Shown one piece after another: positions 8,286 through 20,700 of a stretch of DNA of 64,000 nucleotides; positions within the stretch are counted from its first letter, which is position 1; every line of letters begins with the position of its first letter. The translations under genes and the position numbers were made by a program. Location of the stretch: assembly GCF_025643595.1 (NCBI RefSeq), contig NZ_CP102826.1, forward strand, positions 2,108,001 to 2,172,000, read 5' to 3'. The notes beneath the pieces were generated by a model. It was given only the letters and a program-made list of their open reading frames with translations, searched no databases and was not told where the DNA came from. Source of the DNA: Saccharopolyspora rosea (lineage in GTDB: Bacteria > Actinomycetota > Actinomycetes > Mycobacteriales > Pseudonocardiaceae).

Positions 8286-9995
8286 ATGACGTCCTCAGCG
8301 ACCGGCCGGGATTCCCGTCCACCTGGTGGGGACGGGGCACCGGCCGATGTGGACGGTGCGGTGCGGGCGCTGGCGCAGGCCGACCCGCAGTCGTTCTACG
8401 ACGCCGCGCAGCGCTTCGACCGCACCGCGGTGCGGCTGCGCACGGTGTCGGCGGACTTCCGGGGCAGGCTCCGACACCTCGAACAGGCGTGGCAGGGCGA
8501 GGGTTTCGAGGCGTTCTCGGCCGCGGCCGAGAAGTTGCTGCGCCGCATCGACCACAGCGTGGACGCGCTCGTCGAGCCCAGCTACGCGAACCTGCTGACC
8601 GAGCTGGGCGACGCGCTGGCGGAGGCCAAGCGCGACGTCGAGGACGTCCGCGCCCAGCGGGAGTCGGCGAGCTCGGCTCCGGACGCCGACCCGCAGGCGG
8701 CCCGGGCCGAGCAGGACGCCCGGGCGCAGGAGGTGCTGCGACGGCTCGGCAGCACCTACAGCAGCGTCGGCGGCAGGTTCCGCGCTCCGCCGGAGAACCC
8801 GGCCCTGCACCGCGGCGACCGGACGACGGCGCGGGCGGCCCGCGCGTCGCACGTCGCCGGGACGACCGGTGGTGCCGCGAGCGCAGCGGTGCGACCCGCA
8901 GGCGCTGCCGCCGACGGCGCCGCCTCGGCTGACGGCGCGCAGCACGGCGACGAACGGGGCGGCGCCGCCCTCGGCGCGGCCGGTCAGCAGCACGCCGCGC
9001 AACCGGACCAGTCGGCCACCGGTGTGGCGATGCCCGTGGAGGACGTCGAAGGAGCAGGCTCGATCTGGAGTTCGGTGCTGCCGACTTCGGCGTTGCCCGC
9101 CGCGGCGGTGATCGGCCGGGAGAAGCGCAAGCGGGACGAGAAGAAGCGCCGTCGCGACGAGGACCAGAACGCCTCGGAGCAGGACGAGCACGATTCCGAG
9201 GAATCCCAGGACGACTCCGGGAAGGAGCACGACTCGCAGGAGCGCCGTTCCGAGGGGTCCGGGGCGGAATCGCACCACCGGAAGTCGTCCCACCGGCACG
9301 GTGACGCGCACGAGCACGGCGCCACCGGCGACGAGGACGACGACTCCCGGGAGCAGGGGCACTCCGGAGACGACTCCGGGCGGCACTCCCACGGCCACCA
9401 CAGGAAGGCGGAACGCGGACACGGCGACCAGGACGACGCGGACCGCACGTTCCACACGGAGTCCACTGAGGACGATGATGCGGGCGCGAGCGCCGCGGCG
9501 CAGGACGCCGTCGCAGACCCCGGGCCCGAGCGGATCCCCGACACCACTTCGGTCCCGGCCCCCGCCGCGCCCCCGTCGGCACCACCCGCACCGGCCGTCG
9601 CGGCGGGGCCCCCCGCCGCCGCGGCGGCGGGCGGCGGTGCTTCCGCGCTGCGCGCCCACCTGGGCGCGCCGGTGTCGACGGGCGGCGTGGCATCCGCACC
9701 GCCGACCGGGGTCCGCAGTGACGCCGGCACCCTGTCGGTCCCCTCGGAGCCCTCGGCGAGCCCGACGGCGCAACCGTCCACAGTATCCGGACAAGCCGCG
9801 GGAACCGCGCCGCAGAGCGGGATGCCGCCGATGAACCCCCGCACCATGGGCGGCCAACCCAACCAGCAGGAGACCGGCCACCAGGAGCGCGACCGCAACG
9901 TCGCCCAGCGCGAGGACCCCGGCACCTGGCAGGTCGGTGCCGGATCGGCCGGGGCGCTCGGTCGCGAGTCCCGGGAGGAGGGCGAGTCCCGATGA
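8286..9995 (+). CDS. WXG-domain type VII substrate with long charged disordered tail
   Basis: The 569-residue protein begins with an Esx/PPE-like helical domain (residues about 22-150) that has a true W69-Q-G71 turn. From about residue 165 it is Ala/Gly/Gln-rich. A strongly charged Lys/Arg then Asp/Glu/His/Ser-rich stretch follows (about 280-400), then Ala/Pro. The C-terminus (PPMNPRTMGG, a QERDR cluster, then DPGTWQVG) resembles the Met/Gly-rich plus TWL-type tails of actinobacterial ESX-associated proteins. AAGGTGG precedes the ATG by 7 nt. Its stop overlaps the next start (ATGA). I infer a secreted or cell-surface ESX substrate; no catalytic domain is visible. Confidence 0.75.
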   Translation: MTSSATGRDSRPPGGDGAPADVDGAVRALAQADPQSFYDAAQRFDRTAVRLRTVSADFRGRLRHLEQAWQGEGFEAFSAAAEKLLRRIDHSVDALVEPSYANLLTELGDALAEAKRDVEDVRAQRESASSAPDADPQAARAEQDARAQEVLRRLGSTYSSVGGRFRAPPENPALHRGDRTTARAARASHVAGTTGGAASAAVRPAGAAADGAASADGAQHGDERGGAALGAAGQQHAAQPDQSATGVAMPVEDVEGAGSIWSSVLPTSALPAAAVIGREKRKRDEKKRRRDEDQNASEQDEHDSEESQDDSGKEHDSQERRSEGSGAESHHRKSSHRHGDAHEHGATGDEDDDSREQGHSGDDSGRHSHGHHRKAERGHGDQDDADRTFHTESTEDDDAGASAAAQDAVADPGPERIPDTTSVPAPAAPPSAPPAPAVAAGPPAAAAAGGGASALRAHLGAPVSTGGVASAPPTGVRSDAGTLSVPSEPSASPTAQPSTVSGQAAGTAPQSGMPPMNPRTMGGQPNQQETGHQERDRNVAQREDPGTWQVGAGSAGALGRESREEGESR

Positions 9996-10459
9996 GTTCC
10001 GACGAGGCGCGGACACCGTTCGACCTGGGGCCGGCGCTGGAGGCGCTGGAGCAGCAGCAGGCCAGGATCGCCGAGTTCCAGCGGCAGATCGCCGAGACCA
10101 CGACCCGGGTCGAGTCGTCCGATCACGCGGTGGCCATGGAGTTCGACGGCCAGGGCGAACCCCGCTCGATCCGGTTCCTCAACGAGTCCTACCGCACCAT
10201 GGCGCCCGCCGAGCTCGCCGACGTCCTGCTGCGCACGCTGCGGGACGGGCGGGCTCGGAGCGCGCGGAAGATGCAGGAACTCATGCCGACCGACGCGCTC
10301 GGTGACGTCGACGTCGCCGGGATGATGACCGGCGACACCGACCTGTCGGACGTGCTCGGCCAGATCATGCGTCCAGCGCTGGAGAACCCGCTGGCGCCGC
10401 GCGGCGACCGCCGCACCGACGACGCCGATGACGGCTGGGACCGCAGCAGAACCGACTGA
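9992..10459 (+). CDS. YbaB/EbfC (EspL-like) nucleoid-associated-type protein
   Basis: The 155-residue product has a YbaB/EbfC-like core: an N-terminal amphipathic helix (ALEALEQQQARIAEFQRQIA), a strand region (VAMEFDGQGEPRSIRF) and a following helix. Such genes are a recurring part of actinobacterial ESX loci (EspL in mycobacteria), where they may act as chaperones or DNA-binding regulators. The ATG overlaps the preceding stop by four bases, and a GGAGGAGGG lies 9 nt upstream. The C-terminal third is Asp/Arg-rich and probably disordered. Confidence 0.75.
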   Translation: MSSDEARTPFDLGPALEALEQQQARIAEFQRQIAETTTRVESSDHAVAMEFDGQGEPRSIRFLNESYRTMAPAELADVLLRTLRDGRARSARKMQELMPTDALGDVDVAGMMTGDTDLSDVLGQIMRPALENPLAPRGDRRTDDADDGWDRSRTD

Positions 10460-10465
10460 AAACCC

Positions 10466-10472
10466 GGGAGGA
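10466..10472 (+). promoter_or_regulatory. Ribosome binding site choosing the second of two ATGs
   Basis: GGGAGGA lies only 1 nt before the ATG at 10474 but 7 nt before the ATG at 10480, so the latter is the likelier start. Confidence 0.5.
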
Positions 10473-10479
10473 CATGGCC

Positions 10480-10824
10480 ATGGCCGACGAAACCTACCTC
10501 AACGCCCCCGGCGTCAAGGGCGACGCGGGCAAACTCGCCGACGCCGTGCACAGGTTCGAGAACGCCGTGCAGGAACTGCGCACCAAACTGGGCGACGAGC
10601 AGGGCTGCTGGGGCGACGACGAGATCGGCAAGTCCTTCGAGGAGAGCTACTCGCCCAGCTCGGCGTCCGAATTGGACGGTCTGGACAGGATCGCGCACAA
10701 CCTCGGGCAGGTGGCCGAACAGGTGCTGCCGCAGTCCGTCGACGCGCTCCAGCAGCAGGACGAGATCAACGCCGAGAAGGTGCGGGCTGCCGGGACCGAA
10801 CCCGAACAGTCCGGCGGCCAGTAG
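10480..10824 (+). CDS. WXG100-like protein with CWGDDEIG motif
   Basis: The 114-residue protein is helical, with the motif C43-W-G-D-D-E-I-G and then KSFEESY. This WGxDExG..F...Y pattern is common in a WXG100 subgroup found beside large actinobacterial ESX effectors. It likely forms a helical hairpin and lies directly before the giant effector gene (54-bp gap), so it may be its dedicated partner or chaperone. An in-frame ATG two codons upstream is poorly spaced from the ribosome binding site. Confidence 0.75.
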   Translation: MADETYLNAPGVKGDAGKLADAVHRFENAVQELRTKLGDEQGCWGDDEIGKSFEESYSPSSASELDGLDRIAHNLGQVAEQVLPQSVDALQQQDEINAEKVRAAGTEPEQSGGQ

Positions 10825-10878
10825 GCCGCCGCAGGAGCTTGGACGTCCGCCGGTCGCTGAATCCCGAGGAACGCGGTC

Positions 10879-11763
10879 ATGCCCAGTGATCTCCCCCCAG
10901 CATTGCAGGAGGCCCTCAAAGTCGTCGGAGGCCAGTCCTGGCCCGAGGGCGACCAGGACGGGCTGAACCGGATCGCCGACCACTGGCAGGAGATGGTCCG
11001 GGCGATCGAGGAGCTGGAGACCGCGGTGCGGGACTCGGCGAACGGCGTCTCGCAGCACATGCGGGGCCAGCTCGCCGACGCCTACCGCAACTACGCCGAC
11101 AGCAAGGTCATCGACAGCCTGGAGCAGCTCAAGCAGACCGCCCAGCAGCTGTCGGACCAGGCGCGCAACACCGCGGCCGACATCCAGAAGGCCAAGATCA
11201 GCATCGGTGTCCAGCTCGGCTTCGTCGCCGCGTCGCTGTTGGCCACATTCATCCCGATCATCGGCGGGGCCATCACCGGCGGTGTCGTGGCGACGGCGCG
11301 CGTGGCGATCGGGGCGATCATCCGGGGCGTGGTGGCCAACGTCTCCAAGAACGTCGTGACCAACGTCGCGATCGGTGAGGTGCTCGGAACCGGCACCGAG
11401 GTGGCGGTCCAGGGCGCCCAGCTGAGGGGCGGGCAGCGCACCGAGTGGGACACCCAGAGCATCGGCGCGGCCGCGGTCAGCAGCGCGTTCGGTGGTGTCG
11501 GCGGTGGCGTCGTGCAGAGCGGGACACAGGCGCTCGGCCGCGCCGCGCTGCGGGGCACCCTCAGCAAGGCGGCGCAGGACGCCATGGGCACCCGCGCTGG
11601 GCAGGCGGCCGGGGCGACGATCGGCGCGGCGGCCCAGGGTGCCGCCGGGTACGGCGCCGCCGCGGCGAGCCACGAGGTGGTCGGCGGGGAGGACCTGGAC
11701 AACTACGCGTTCTCCTCGGCGATGGCGGGCGGTTTCAGCCGTCTCGGCGGGGGCAAAGCCACC
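10879..11763 (+). other. Giant protein: WXG100-like N-terminal export domain plus hydrophobic segment
   Basis: Residues 1-105 are helical, with W21-P-E-G and W36, a heptad-like ELETAVRDSANGV stretch and a long second helix. The layout is that of the CpnT N-terminal (WXG100-like) domain. Residues about 110-200 are hydrophobic (LGFVAASLLATFIPIIGGAI and onward), followed by Gly/Ala-rich sequence to about 295, as in other large ESX toxins. A membrane-active role is possible but only inferred. Confidence 0.7.
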
Positions 11764-14700
11764 TCCCACGTACCGGAGAAATCCTCCGCTGACGCTGCCG
11801 ACGCCGCGCGCGGCACCGAAGTATCCGCGGACGGCACGGCCGTGCAGAACACCCCGGCCACGCAGTCGGCCGGACCGGTGGACACCGCGGTGCAGACGGA
11901 GTCCGGCGGCCCCGCCCAGGCGCAGGACGCCGAATCGCCGGTGGCGACGTCGTCCTCGGGCGAGACGGCCCAGCAGGGTCAGGACACGGCCCACCAGGGC
12001 CAGAATGCGGCTCAGCAGGGTCAGGAGGCGGCCCAGCAGGGCCAGCAGACGGCTCCGGCCACGTCCGGGGCGGATTCAGCGACATCGCCGGGGCAGTCGG
12101 AGCACACCGTCCCGGCGACCCACCAGGGCACGTCATCGGACGTCGGCGAGCCGTCCACCACGCAGCACGCCGCAACCCCGGACGCGGCGGCGGCCACCCA
12201 GGACCCGAGCGGCGTGCGGGACACCGCGACCCCGGTGGCCACCTCGTCGGGCGGGGCGGTGGCACCGGGGCAGGACGCCACCTCGCCGACCACGACCGAC
12301 GCGCACGGGCCGCAGGAAGCGGCGTCGGGCGAAGCGGCGGCCCACCAGGGCGCGATGCCGGGCGAGCACTCGTCCACTGTGGAGAACGCGCCGCACCGGC
12401 ACCCCGCGTCCGGCGACGCGGACGTGTCCACTCAGGATTCCGCCGGGGATGAGCGGACTCAGCACGGCGCGCAGCACCCGGGCGCGGGACGCGAGCACGT
12501 GTCGGGGGACCAGCTGCGGAGCCCGACTGCCTCCAGCGGCGACTCGGGGTCCGTCACCGGTAGCTCGTCCACTCAGGACAGTTCAGCTCCCGTGGCGCAT
12601 TCCGGCACCCCGACCCAGCACTCCACCGGTGGCGACGAGCCGACCGCGCACCAGGCGGTGCCCGCGCACGACCAGCACACCACGCGGGAAACCGCGTCCG
12701 AGCAGCCGCACGGCACCGCTCAGGGCTCCACCACTGAGCGCGCCCCGAGCTCGTCCGGCGCCCAGCAGCACGCGGAGACCACCCCGGCGCCGCACACCAC
12801 GTCGACACCCGCCCACGACGGGAACACCACGTCCGAGCACGCCCAGCAGGGCACCGGCGCCGTCGCGCCACCACCGATGATGCCGCCGCAGCCGCCGCCA
12901 CCGGCGGTGACCCGCGAGCCCGGCGCCGCGCAGGCAGGCCCGGCCGACAGCCCGCGCGGCACCGGCTTCGACCGGGCGTTCCTGCAGCCGCGCACCACCT
13001 CGCACAGCCCCTCGCCGACGGTGCCCACGACCTCGTCCTCGGATGCGCCGTCCACGGTGCCCACCACCCCCGGAACGCCGCGCGAGACGACCGCCGACCG
13101 GAGCACGCAGGGCGCCGCGACCTCGACCGGCACCCCGGCGACGAACCAGACCAGGCCGACCGCCGACCGCAACGCGCCCCCACAGGCCACGTCGTCGAGC
13201 GCGTCCCCTGACTCCACCTCCCCGACCACCGAACGCACGACCCCGCAGCAGTCCACCCCGACGCCGCAGCAGCCGCCGACGACCGCGGGGCCCGAGCGCC
13301 CGCCGCACGTCGCGATCGACATGACCGGGGCGGACCAGTCGGGTCCGGCACCCGAACCGCCGTCGTCCCCGGGCACCCGGCGGATGCGCGAGCTGCTGTC
13401 GCTGAACCTGGCCGCGGCCGAGCGAGTCGACGGCGGCGGGCTCCGCACCGACCTGGACGGCGTCCTCGCCGAACTCGACGTCGCCCCGCAGGCGCGGGAG
13501 GTGTTCCAAGCCGCGTTCTCCGACGTGGAGCTGAAGAAGCACTTCCCCTCGCTCACCGGAGAGGGCGTCACCTCGTCCCTCGGGCACGGTGGCGACGCCG
13601 TCGAAGTCACCGTGCGGGCCCGGCCCGTCGGCGAGGCGCACTCGATCGGCGAGGCGGCCCCCGGGCGGCGCGGCGGTGCGGTGCTCGACGACGACAACGA
13701 GATCGACACCGCCGCCGGCGAGTACGGCACGACCTCCGACAGCTCCGCGTCGGGGGTGCGCCGGGAGAAGGGAGTCGGGCTCACCGGCATGTTCGGCACC
13801 GGGGCCCACAACCCGATGTCCGCGGTGGAGGCCAACGCCACCATCAAGGCAGGCACCACCCCGAGCTGGTCGTTCCGCACCGACAGCGGGGTCCAGCGCT
13901 CCTCGTCGGTGGTGCCGGAAGGCGACCTGCACACCACCGGGCACGACCTGTGGTATGAGGTCACCGCGACGCGCGCCGGTGGGGAACCGCTGGTCCGTGG
14001 CGGGACCGCGATCTCCGGAGTGGAGCTGTCCGTCGCCGACTCGGTGCGGGAGGCCGCCCCGGCGCCGGCCGCCGCGGTCGAGGGACCCGTCCCGCACTCG
14101 GAGAACGTGCTGGCCGCCCATCTCAGCACTCCACCCGGCCTGTTCGACCAGGTCGTCCGGGCACTGCCGGAGGGCTCCGCGCTGCGGCGCGAACTCGCGG
14201 CCATCGGCACCGCCGCCCGCACCGCGCTGCGCGACCTGGTGAGTGGGCCGGGCCTGTCGGTGCGGTCCAAGGACCTGCTCGCCGGGCGGACGATCCGCAA
14301 GACCTTGGAGTACCAGCACCACGGCAGGACCCGCACGGCCACCGTCCGGGTGGAAGCCACCCCGCGCTCGCCGCGGCCGCTGCACGGCGTGGCCGACACC
14401 GCGGTCGTCAGCGGCACCGGCACCAGGACCGAGCACGCCGCCTCCGAGACCGCCAAGCAGGCCACCGACGTCCGCTCGGGCGGCGGTGCCGCGATCGCCT
14501 TCCCCAGCGCGGAGGGCGGCTTCTCGTTCGGTGCCCGCGGCGAGGCCTCCGTGCAAGGCAGGATCGGCGGTGCCGGCAGCGACCAGCACACCGCGAAGAA
14601 CACCAGCGCGACGCTCGCGGCGACCGAGCACACCAGCACCGGGCCGGTGCGCGGGTTCAGCACCGGGATGGACTACCGGGTCCGCGTGACGCTCGACACC

Positions 14701-17700
14701 GCTGAATCCTTCGACGTCCCGCCGCAACGCGTGGACTCGGCCGGAACCGTGTGGATGACCGGTGAGGACGCCGAGAACAGCGGGTGGACCGGGCGGGACC
14801 CGGGTCACGACGCGCCGGAGACCCCGGCGAACGCCGATCCTGCGGGGAATCCGCTGGCCACCATCTCGCTGTTGAGCGTGTTCGGAGCGGGGCGCATCCG
14901 CTTCGGCGGAGTCGACCGGGTCGCCGACGCCCTGACCTCGATCCTCGGCGGCACGGTCCTGCCGCGCCACGAGGAGGCCGCCCAGCAGCGCCCGCTGGTC
15001 AGCCGGAACGCGGAGCGGGTGAACGCGCTCGTCACCCCCGAGGCGTTCGCCGCGCACGCCACCGAACTCGCCGGGGACGGCTGGGCATTCCCGCTGGAAC
15101 GGGAGACCCACGCCGGGACCTCGCGGTCGACCGAGCACGTGTGGGTGCGCCTGCGCGCCACCCCGGGGCGGTACGAGTCCGGACCGGTTCCGGTGCGCGG
15201 CGAGCTCACCAGCGAGCTCACGGCGGCGGCCGGGGACGAGCACACCGCGACAGCCCAGGGGAACTGGACGGGGGCCGGCGGATTCGGCGGGACGGTGCCG
15301 ACCGGCCGGACCGGCGTCCGCGCCGTCCAGGTCTCCGGCACGTACGCGAAGAAGTTCGGCGACGCCGAACACACCTCGACCGTCGCCGCAGGGCACGAGA
15401 GCACCGTGTCGTGGAAGGCCGGGAACCTGCACGAGTACACCCAGCAGGTGCACTACGAGATCGAGGTGTTCGGCCCGAACGGCAGCGTCCGCCACGAGCT
15501 GGACGACCGCGTCACCGTCCAGGTCGCGGCCGGAACCCGCCCACCCGGCGGCACGCCCGCCGAAAACCCGCAACCCGGCCACTTCCGCCGCGTGCGCGCC
15601 GGCGAGCCGGCGCGACCGGAGGGCTGGCGGCCGGCGTCGCTGCCCGACGACTACGCGGTGCACAGCTTGGACCTCCCGCGCGGCCTGACCGACCAGGTGC
15701 TGCGGGAGATCAAGGCGTTCGACGGGCTCGGGGACGAGGCGGCGGCCCGTGACCCGCTGCGGTACCTCGGTGATGACAGCGTGCTCGCCACCAACAGGGT
15801 GCACGCGTTCACCTCGGCTCCCGAGATCGCCGCCAACCTCGACCGCGCGGTGACCGGCACCTACCGCGTCCAGGCCGAGCGGTACCGGCAGGGCGAGCTG
15901 CTCAGCGGCTACAGCGACAGCCTCGGCGAGGCGTCCCTGCGGACCACGCTGAGCAACCCGAAGGTCATCGACCGAGCCGAGCGGATCGAACTGTCGGTCA
16001 CCGCGAAGAACACCGGCGTGACCAGTCACGGCACGACCGCGAAGAACACCAGCGAGATCAGCGTGGACGTCCGCTCCAACATGCGGATGACCGCCTCCGG
16101 CACCGCCGTGCCGCAGGGCGTGAACACGCGCACCGAGCAAACCGGGGCCGGGACGTCGGTCGGCCACCAGCACGAGAGCTCGCGCGTGCGCACCTACACC
16201 GGGCCCGCCTACCTCGTCTCCTACGACGCCAGCATCGTGCTCGGCGGACGCAACACCGAACACGTCAACGCCTTCGTCGGTGACGTGTTCAGCGGATCGA
16301 CGTGGACGCACTCGCAGGTCGACAAGGGCGACGCGGTGCGCGTGTGGGTCCCGGCCGACCAGATCCACCAGATCGGCAGCCCGCAGGACGTCACGTGGCA
16401 CATCGACCGGCCGGCCGAGGACCCGGCGCCGATGTTCGAGGGCGGCCGCTTCCAAGAACCGCCCTACGCCGCGTTCGGGGACGGCTGGATCAGCGTGCGC
16501 CCCGAGGTCACCCGCAACCTCGTCGGGCGCATCGAGGAAGCGCTCGACGCACTCCGCCCGGAGCAGGTCCCTGAGCAGGCCCGGCAGAACTTCGTCCAGT
16601 CGCTGTACCGGAAAGCGGCCGACGCCGCGTCCTTCCTGCACGACTGGCTCATCGACCCCAGCGCCGGACGGGTGGACTCCGCGGTGCGAGCCCGGTTCTT
16701 CCCCGCACTGGCGCCCAAGGGCCTGGACGCGCTGTACTCCGACATCGTCGGCGGGGGCATCCGCACGACGTACCACTTCGCCGGCCCGTTGGGGCGCACG
16801 GACATCACCCTGACGTTGCGCGGCACCCAGGGCGACGGCAGGCCGGTGGGCCGCTCGGACCGGTGGGAGCTGGGCGAGCAGTCCACGGCCACGCGCGAGG
16901 AAGTCGAGCGGGACGACACCACCACGACCGAAACCGGGCAGTTGCACGGGGTGTTCTCCGTGCTGCCCAACGCGCAGATCCAGCGCAACCCCGGACCCGC
17001 GGGCGTCGGGGAGGGCAGTTCCACGACGAAGGACACCGCGGAACGCACCAGGACGGCGAGAAGCGAGTTCAGCGGCGACCACGGCGACGCCACCGTGACG
17101 TTCTCGCACGACCTGAACCTCACCCTCACCATCGAGAAGACCGCCGGGTGGGGCAGGATTCCGCAAACCCTGTCGCTGGGCCTGTTGGACCGGTACTTCC
17201 CGGCGACCTCCGAACTCGTCGACACGGTGCACCTCGGGACCATCACCGACGCCGTCCGGCAGTCCGTGCCCGAGCACGACGCGCTGCCCCTCACCGAAAC
17301 GCAGCCACCGGTGCCGCAGCAGCCCTCCGGCGGATGGGACACCCCGACCCACCAGCTGCCCGCGACGAGCCGGGTGTCCGCCCGCACCGACCGGGTGCGC
17401 GACGAGATCCACGCGGTGCTCGACGGCGGTCTGCGCGGGGAGGAGGGCCCCGCGGCCCCGTCGCTGCCGCCGGGCGCGACGGCCACGCGGCACCGGGTCT
17501 CGGCGATGACCACGCGCAGCGCGCTGTCGTCGGCGTTCCGCGAAGCCATCAGCGCGGACGGCTACCGCATCGACGGCCTCGACGAGGACGGCTACCTCGA
17601 CGCGGGCCTGCTCAACCACTCGCCGATCAGGTCGGTGACCGTGCACGCGCGGATGCACAACCCGCGCGTCGTCCGAGTCGGGGCCGACGGCGGCACCTTC

Positions 17701-20700
17701 AAGACCAGGCACACCACCGGCGACAAGCTCCGCACCGCACGCGAGACGACCCTGGCGGGCGGCCTGTCCGGCCGGTTCGCGTACGCCGGGGAGTTGTGGA
17801 ACACCAACCCGGCCGTGAACACCCCCGGCGAGATGGGACGCCTGACCGTCGAGGCCATGACCAAGGGCCCGGCGGCGGAGCAGAAGGCCATCGACACCAA
17901 CGAGGTCGGCGGCACATCCACTGAGGACAAGCACACCTGGGACGGGCCGACCTACCTGGTGCACAGCGACGTCAGCTGGACCATCACCCCCGAGTACCGG
18001 GGCAGCAACCTGCCCGCGACCTGGACGAACCCGCGCTCGGTGCACGAGCCGGGCGGCGCGGTGCTGCGCACCGACGCGGCCGGCCTGCGCGAGCTGGGGC
18101 TGGAGCCGCCGGAGCAGCCGGGCACGCGCGCGGAGGACCACGGCGAAGGCACGTCGCAGCAGGCGTCCGAACGCCGCAGCGGTGAGTGGGACCCGCTGGG
18201 GGTCGCACGGCTGGACCAGCGGGAACCGGCTGCCGCGGCGTCCGAGCACTCCCCTCCGGACGGCAAGAACACCGCGGAGCCCGGGGACCGGAGCGGCACG
18301 CCCGCCGAACACCAGACGGAGTCCACTTCGGACCCGGCTGACGATGCGCCGTCGCGGCAGCCGGAACTGGTCGACGCGCCGTCGTACGGCGCCGCCGACG
18401 ACGCCAGGGTTGCGCAGTGGCAGCAGGCGCAACGCCAGCTGCACCGGGACTACGACGCCCGACTCGCCGAGGCCGAACGCGAAGCCGCTCGGCGGGCCGA
18501 GGCCGACGCGCGGTTCGACGCGGAGTTCGAGGCGTGGTCGCGGGAGAACCCCGACCTGCCGGACGACGTGCTGGGCCGGATCCGCGAGAACGAGCGCCGA
18601 CGGGTGCACGAGGGGGAGGACACCGACTTCGCCGGGCTGCACGACTCATTCCGGGTGGAGGCCGTGCGCCAGGCGGCCGTCGCGCGAGCCCTGCGCCGCT
18701 TCGAGGGCGCGTTCACCACGTGGCGGCACCAGGTGGCCGGGGCGTCCGGAGTGCCGTTCGAGTTCGACCTGTCGCCGGAGTCGGCGGCGCGGCTCCACGA
18801 GCACGCGCGCGCCCGGTTCGAGGAGCAGGCGCAGGAACGGGTGCGACGCCTGTTCCACCGCCCGGAGGACGCTCGGGAACAGGCCCCGGCGGCCGCTGCC
18901 GAGCTGAACGAGATGACGCGTCAGCTGCTCCAGGACCTCGACCTGCGCGCGGGCTACGAGACCGCGCGCTCGCACGCCGAGCGGGAGTTCGCGCGGCTGG
19001 CCGATTCCTGGCGCGACGATGAACAAGCGCGCCAGGGGCTGCCCGAGGACCTGCTGGTGAGCGCGGAGCCGCTGTCGGCGGCCAGCCTGCGCCAGCTGCG
19101 GCGCGAGTACCACGCCGCCCTGGACGACCGGTTCGGCGAGGTCTTCGGTTCCACCGAGTCGGCGCGGCACCTGCCGACCGAGGCGCACGACGCGCTGGAG
19201 ACGTGGAACCGCGCGTTCGAGGAGGAAACGGCCCGGCTGGCACGCGGATTCGCGGTGCAGGCCGCGCGCGAGGCGGCGGTGCGCCGCGCCCTCGACGCGG
19301 CGGACGCCGCGGCCGGCGCGTGGCGCGACGCCGAGGCCAGGTTCGGGGCCGAGTTCACCGAGACCTTCGGCACCGCCCTGCGCGAGCCCGACGCCGCGGC
19401 CCGCGCCCGGCTGGGAGCGGGATTGGCCCACCGCGTCGACGCGGAGTTCCGCCGCGTCTTCGGCCCGGACTCCACTGTGGACGAATCGGACCGGGTCGCC
19501 GGCTGGGAGCGCGCCACCGCGGAACTGCTCGACGGTCAACGGCTGCAGGCCGAAGTCGTCCTCGCGCAGGCGAGGTCCGTCGCGGTCGCGGACGTGCACC
19601 GGCAGGTGACCGAGGCCCTCGCGGACTGGAGCGGTGGCCGGCCCGACCGGCAGCTGTCCGATGAGGCGGTCGACCGGGTCCGCCGCGGGCTGCAGACCCG
19701 GATCGGCGAGGCGGCCGACCGGGTCTTCGGCGAGCCCGGCACGATCGCCGAGCGGATGGCGGCCTGGCGGCGCGAGCGGCACGGCCTGCTGCGCGGGCTC
19801 GACGCCCACTTCGCGTTCGAGTCGGAGGCCACGCCCGCGCTGTCGCGGGCCGGTGACCAGTTCGCCGTGCTCAGCACCGGCAGGGCGGTGGACCGCACCG
19901 AACTCGACCGGCTCGCCGAGCAGTACCGCGCCGACTGGTTCTCCAACTACCACGAACTGTGGGGACCGGACGATCTTCGGACCGGGGACTGGTTGGACCA
20001 CGAAGCGGCCCACGGCAACGCGTTCCGCACGACCTCGCTGGAAGCCGACGACCCGCGCGCGCTGGCCGCGCGGTCCGACCAGCCGACCGGCGAAGACGCG
20101 ACCACGCCGGTCGGGCACCGCATCGGTGAGCGTCTGCTCGTCGAGGGCGCGGTCGTCGAGGAACGGCTGACCCTCTTCGACGAGTTCGACGAGGCCGGCG
20201 TCCTCGTGCTGGAGCACCGCGACGGCCGCACCACAGCGCGTCTGGGCCACGACGTCGACGAACGCGACGAGCTGGTCGAGTTGGACTACGCGACCGGCGG
20301 CGACGGCGCCGACCGGTGGTTCCGGCTGGCGGATCCCGACACCGGTGACTACCAGGACTTCGACGCGGCCACCCACCGGGCGGTGCGCCAGTGCTTCGGC
20401 CTGACCAGCTCCGAATCGGACGAGCCGTGGGGTCGGGTGTGGCGCGACATGCGCACCGGTGATGTCCTGCTCACCGACGGCCTCGGACGGATTCACCGGG
20501 GACGCGGGCAGGTCGACGACGACGGTCTGGTGACGGTGACGCTGCCGGCGTTGGACGGTCACGTCGTGGTCGACCCGCAAGACGGCGTCGTCCACGAAGA
20601 CCGCACGTCCCCCGCCGTGCACCTCGCCCCGTCGTCGCAGCAGAGCGCTCCGCAGTGGTCGTTCGACCGGGACGTCGACTACGCGCCCGCCGAGAGCTGG

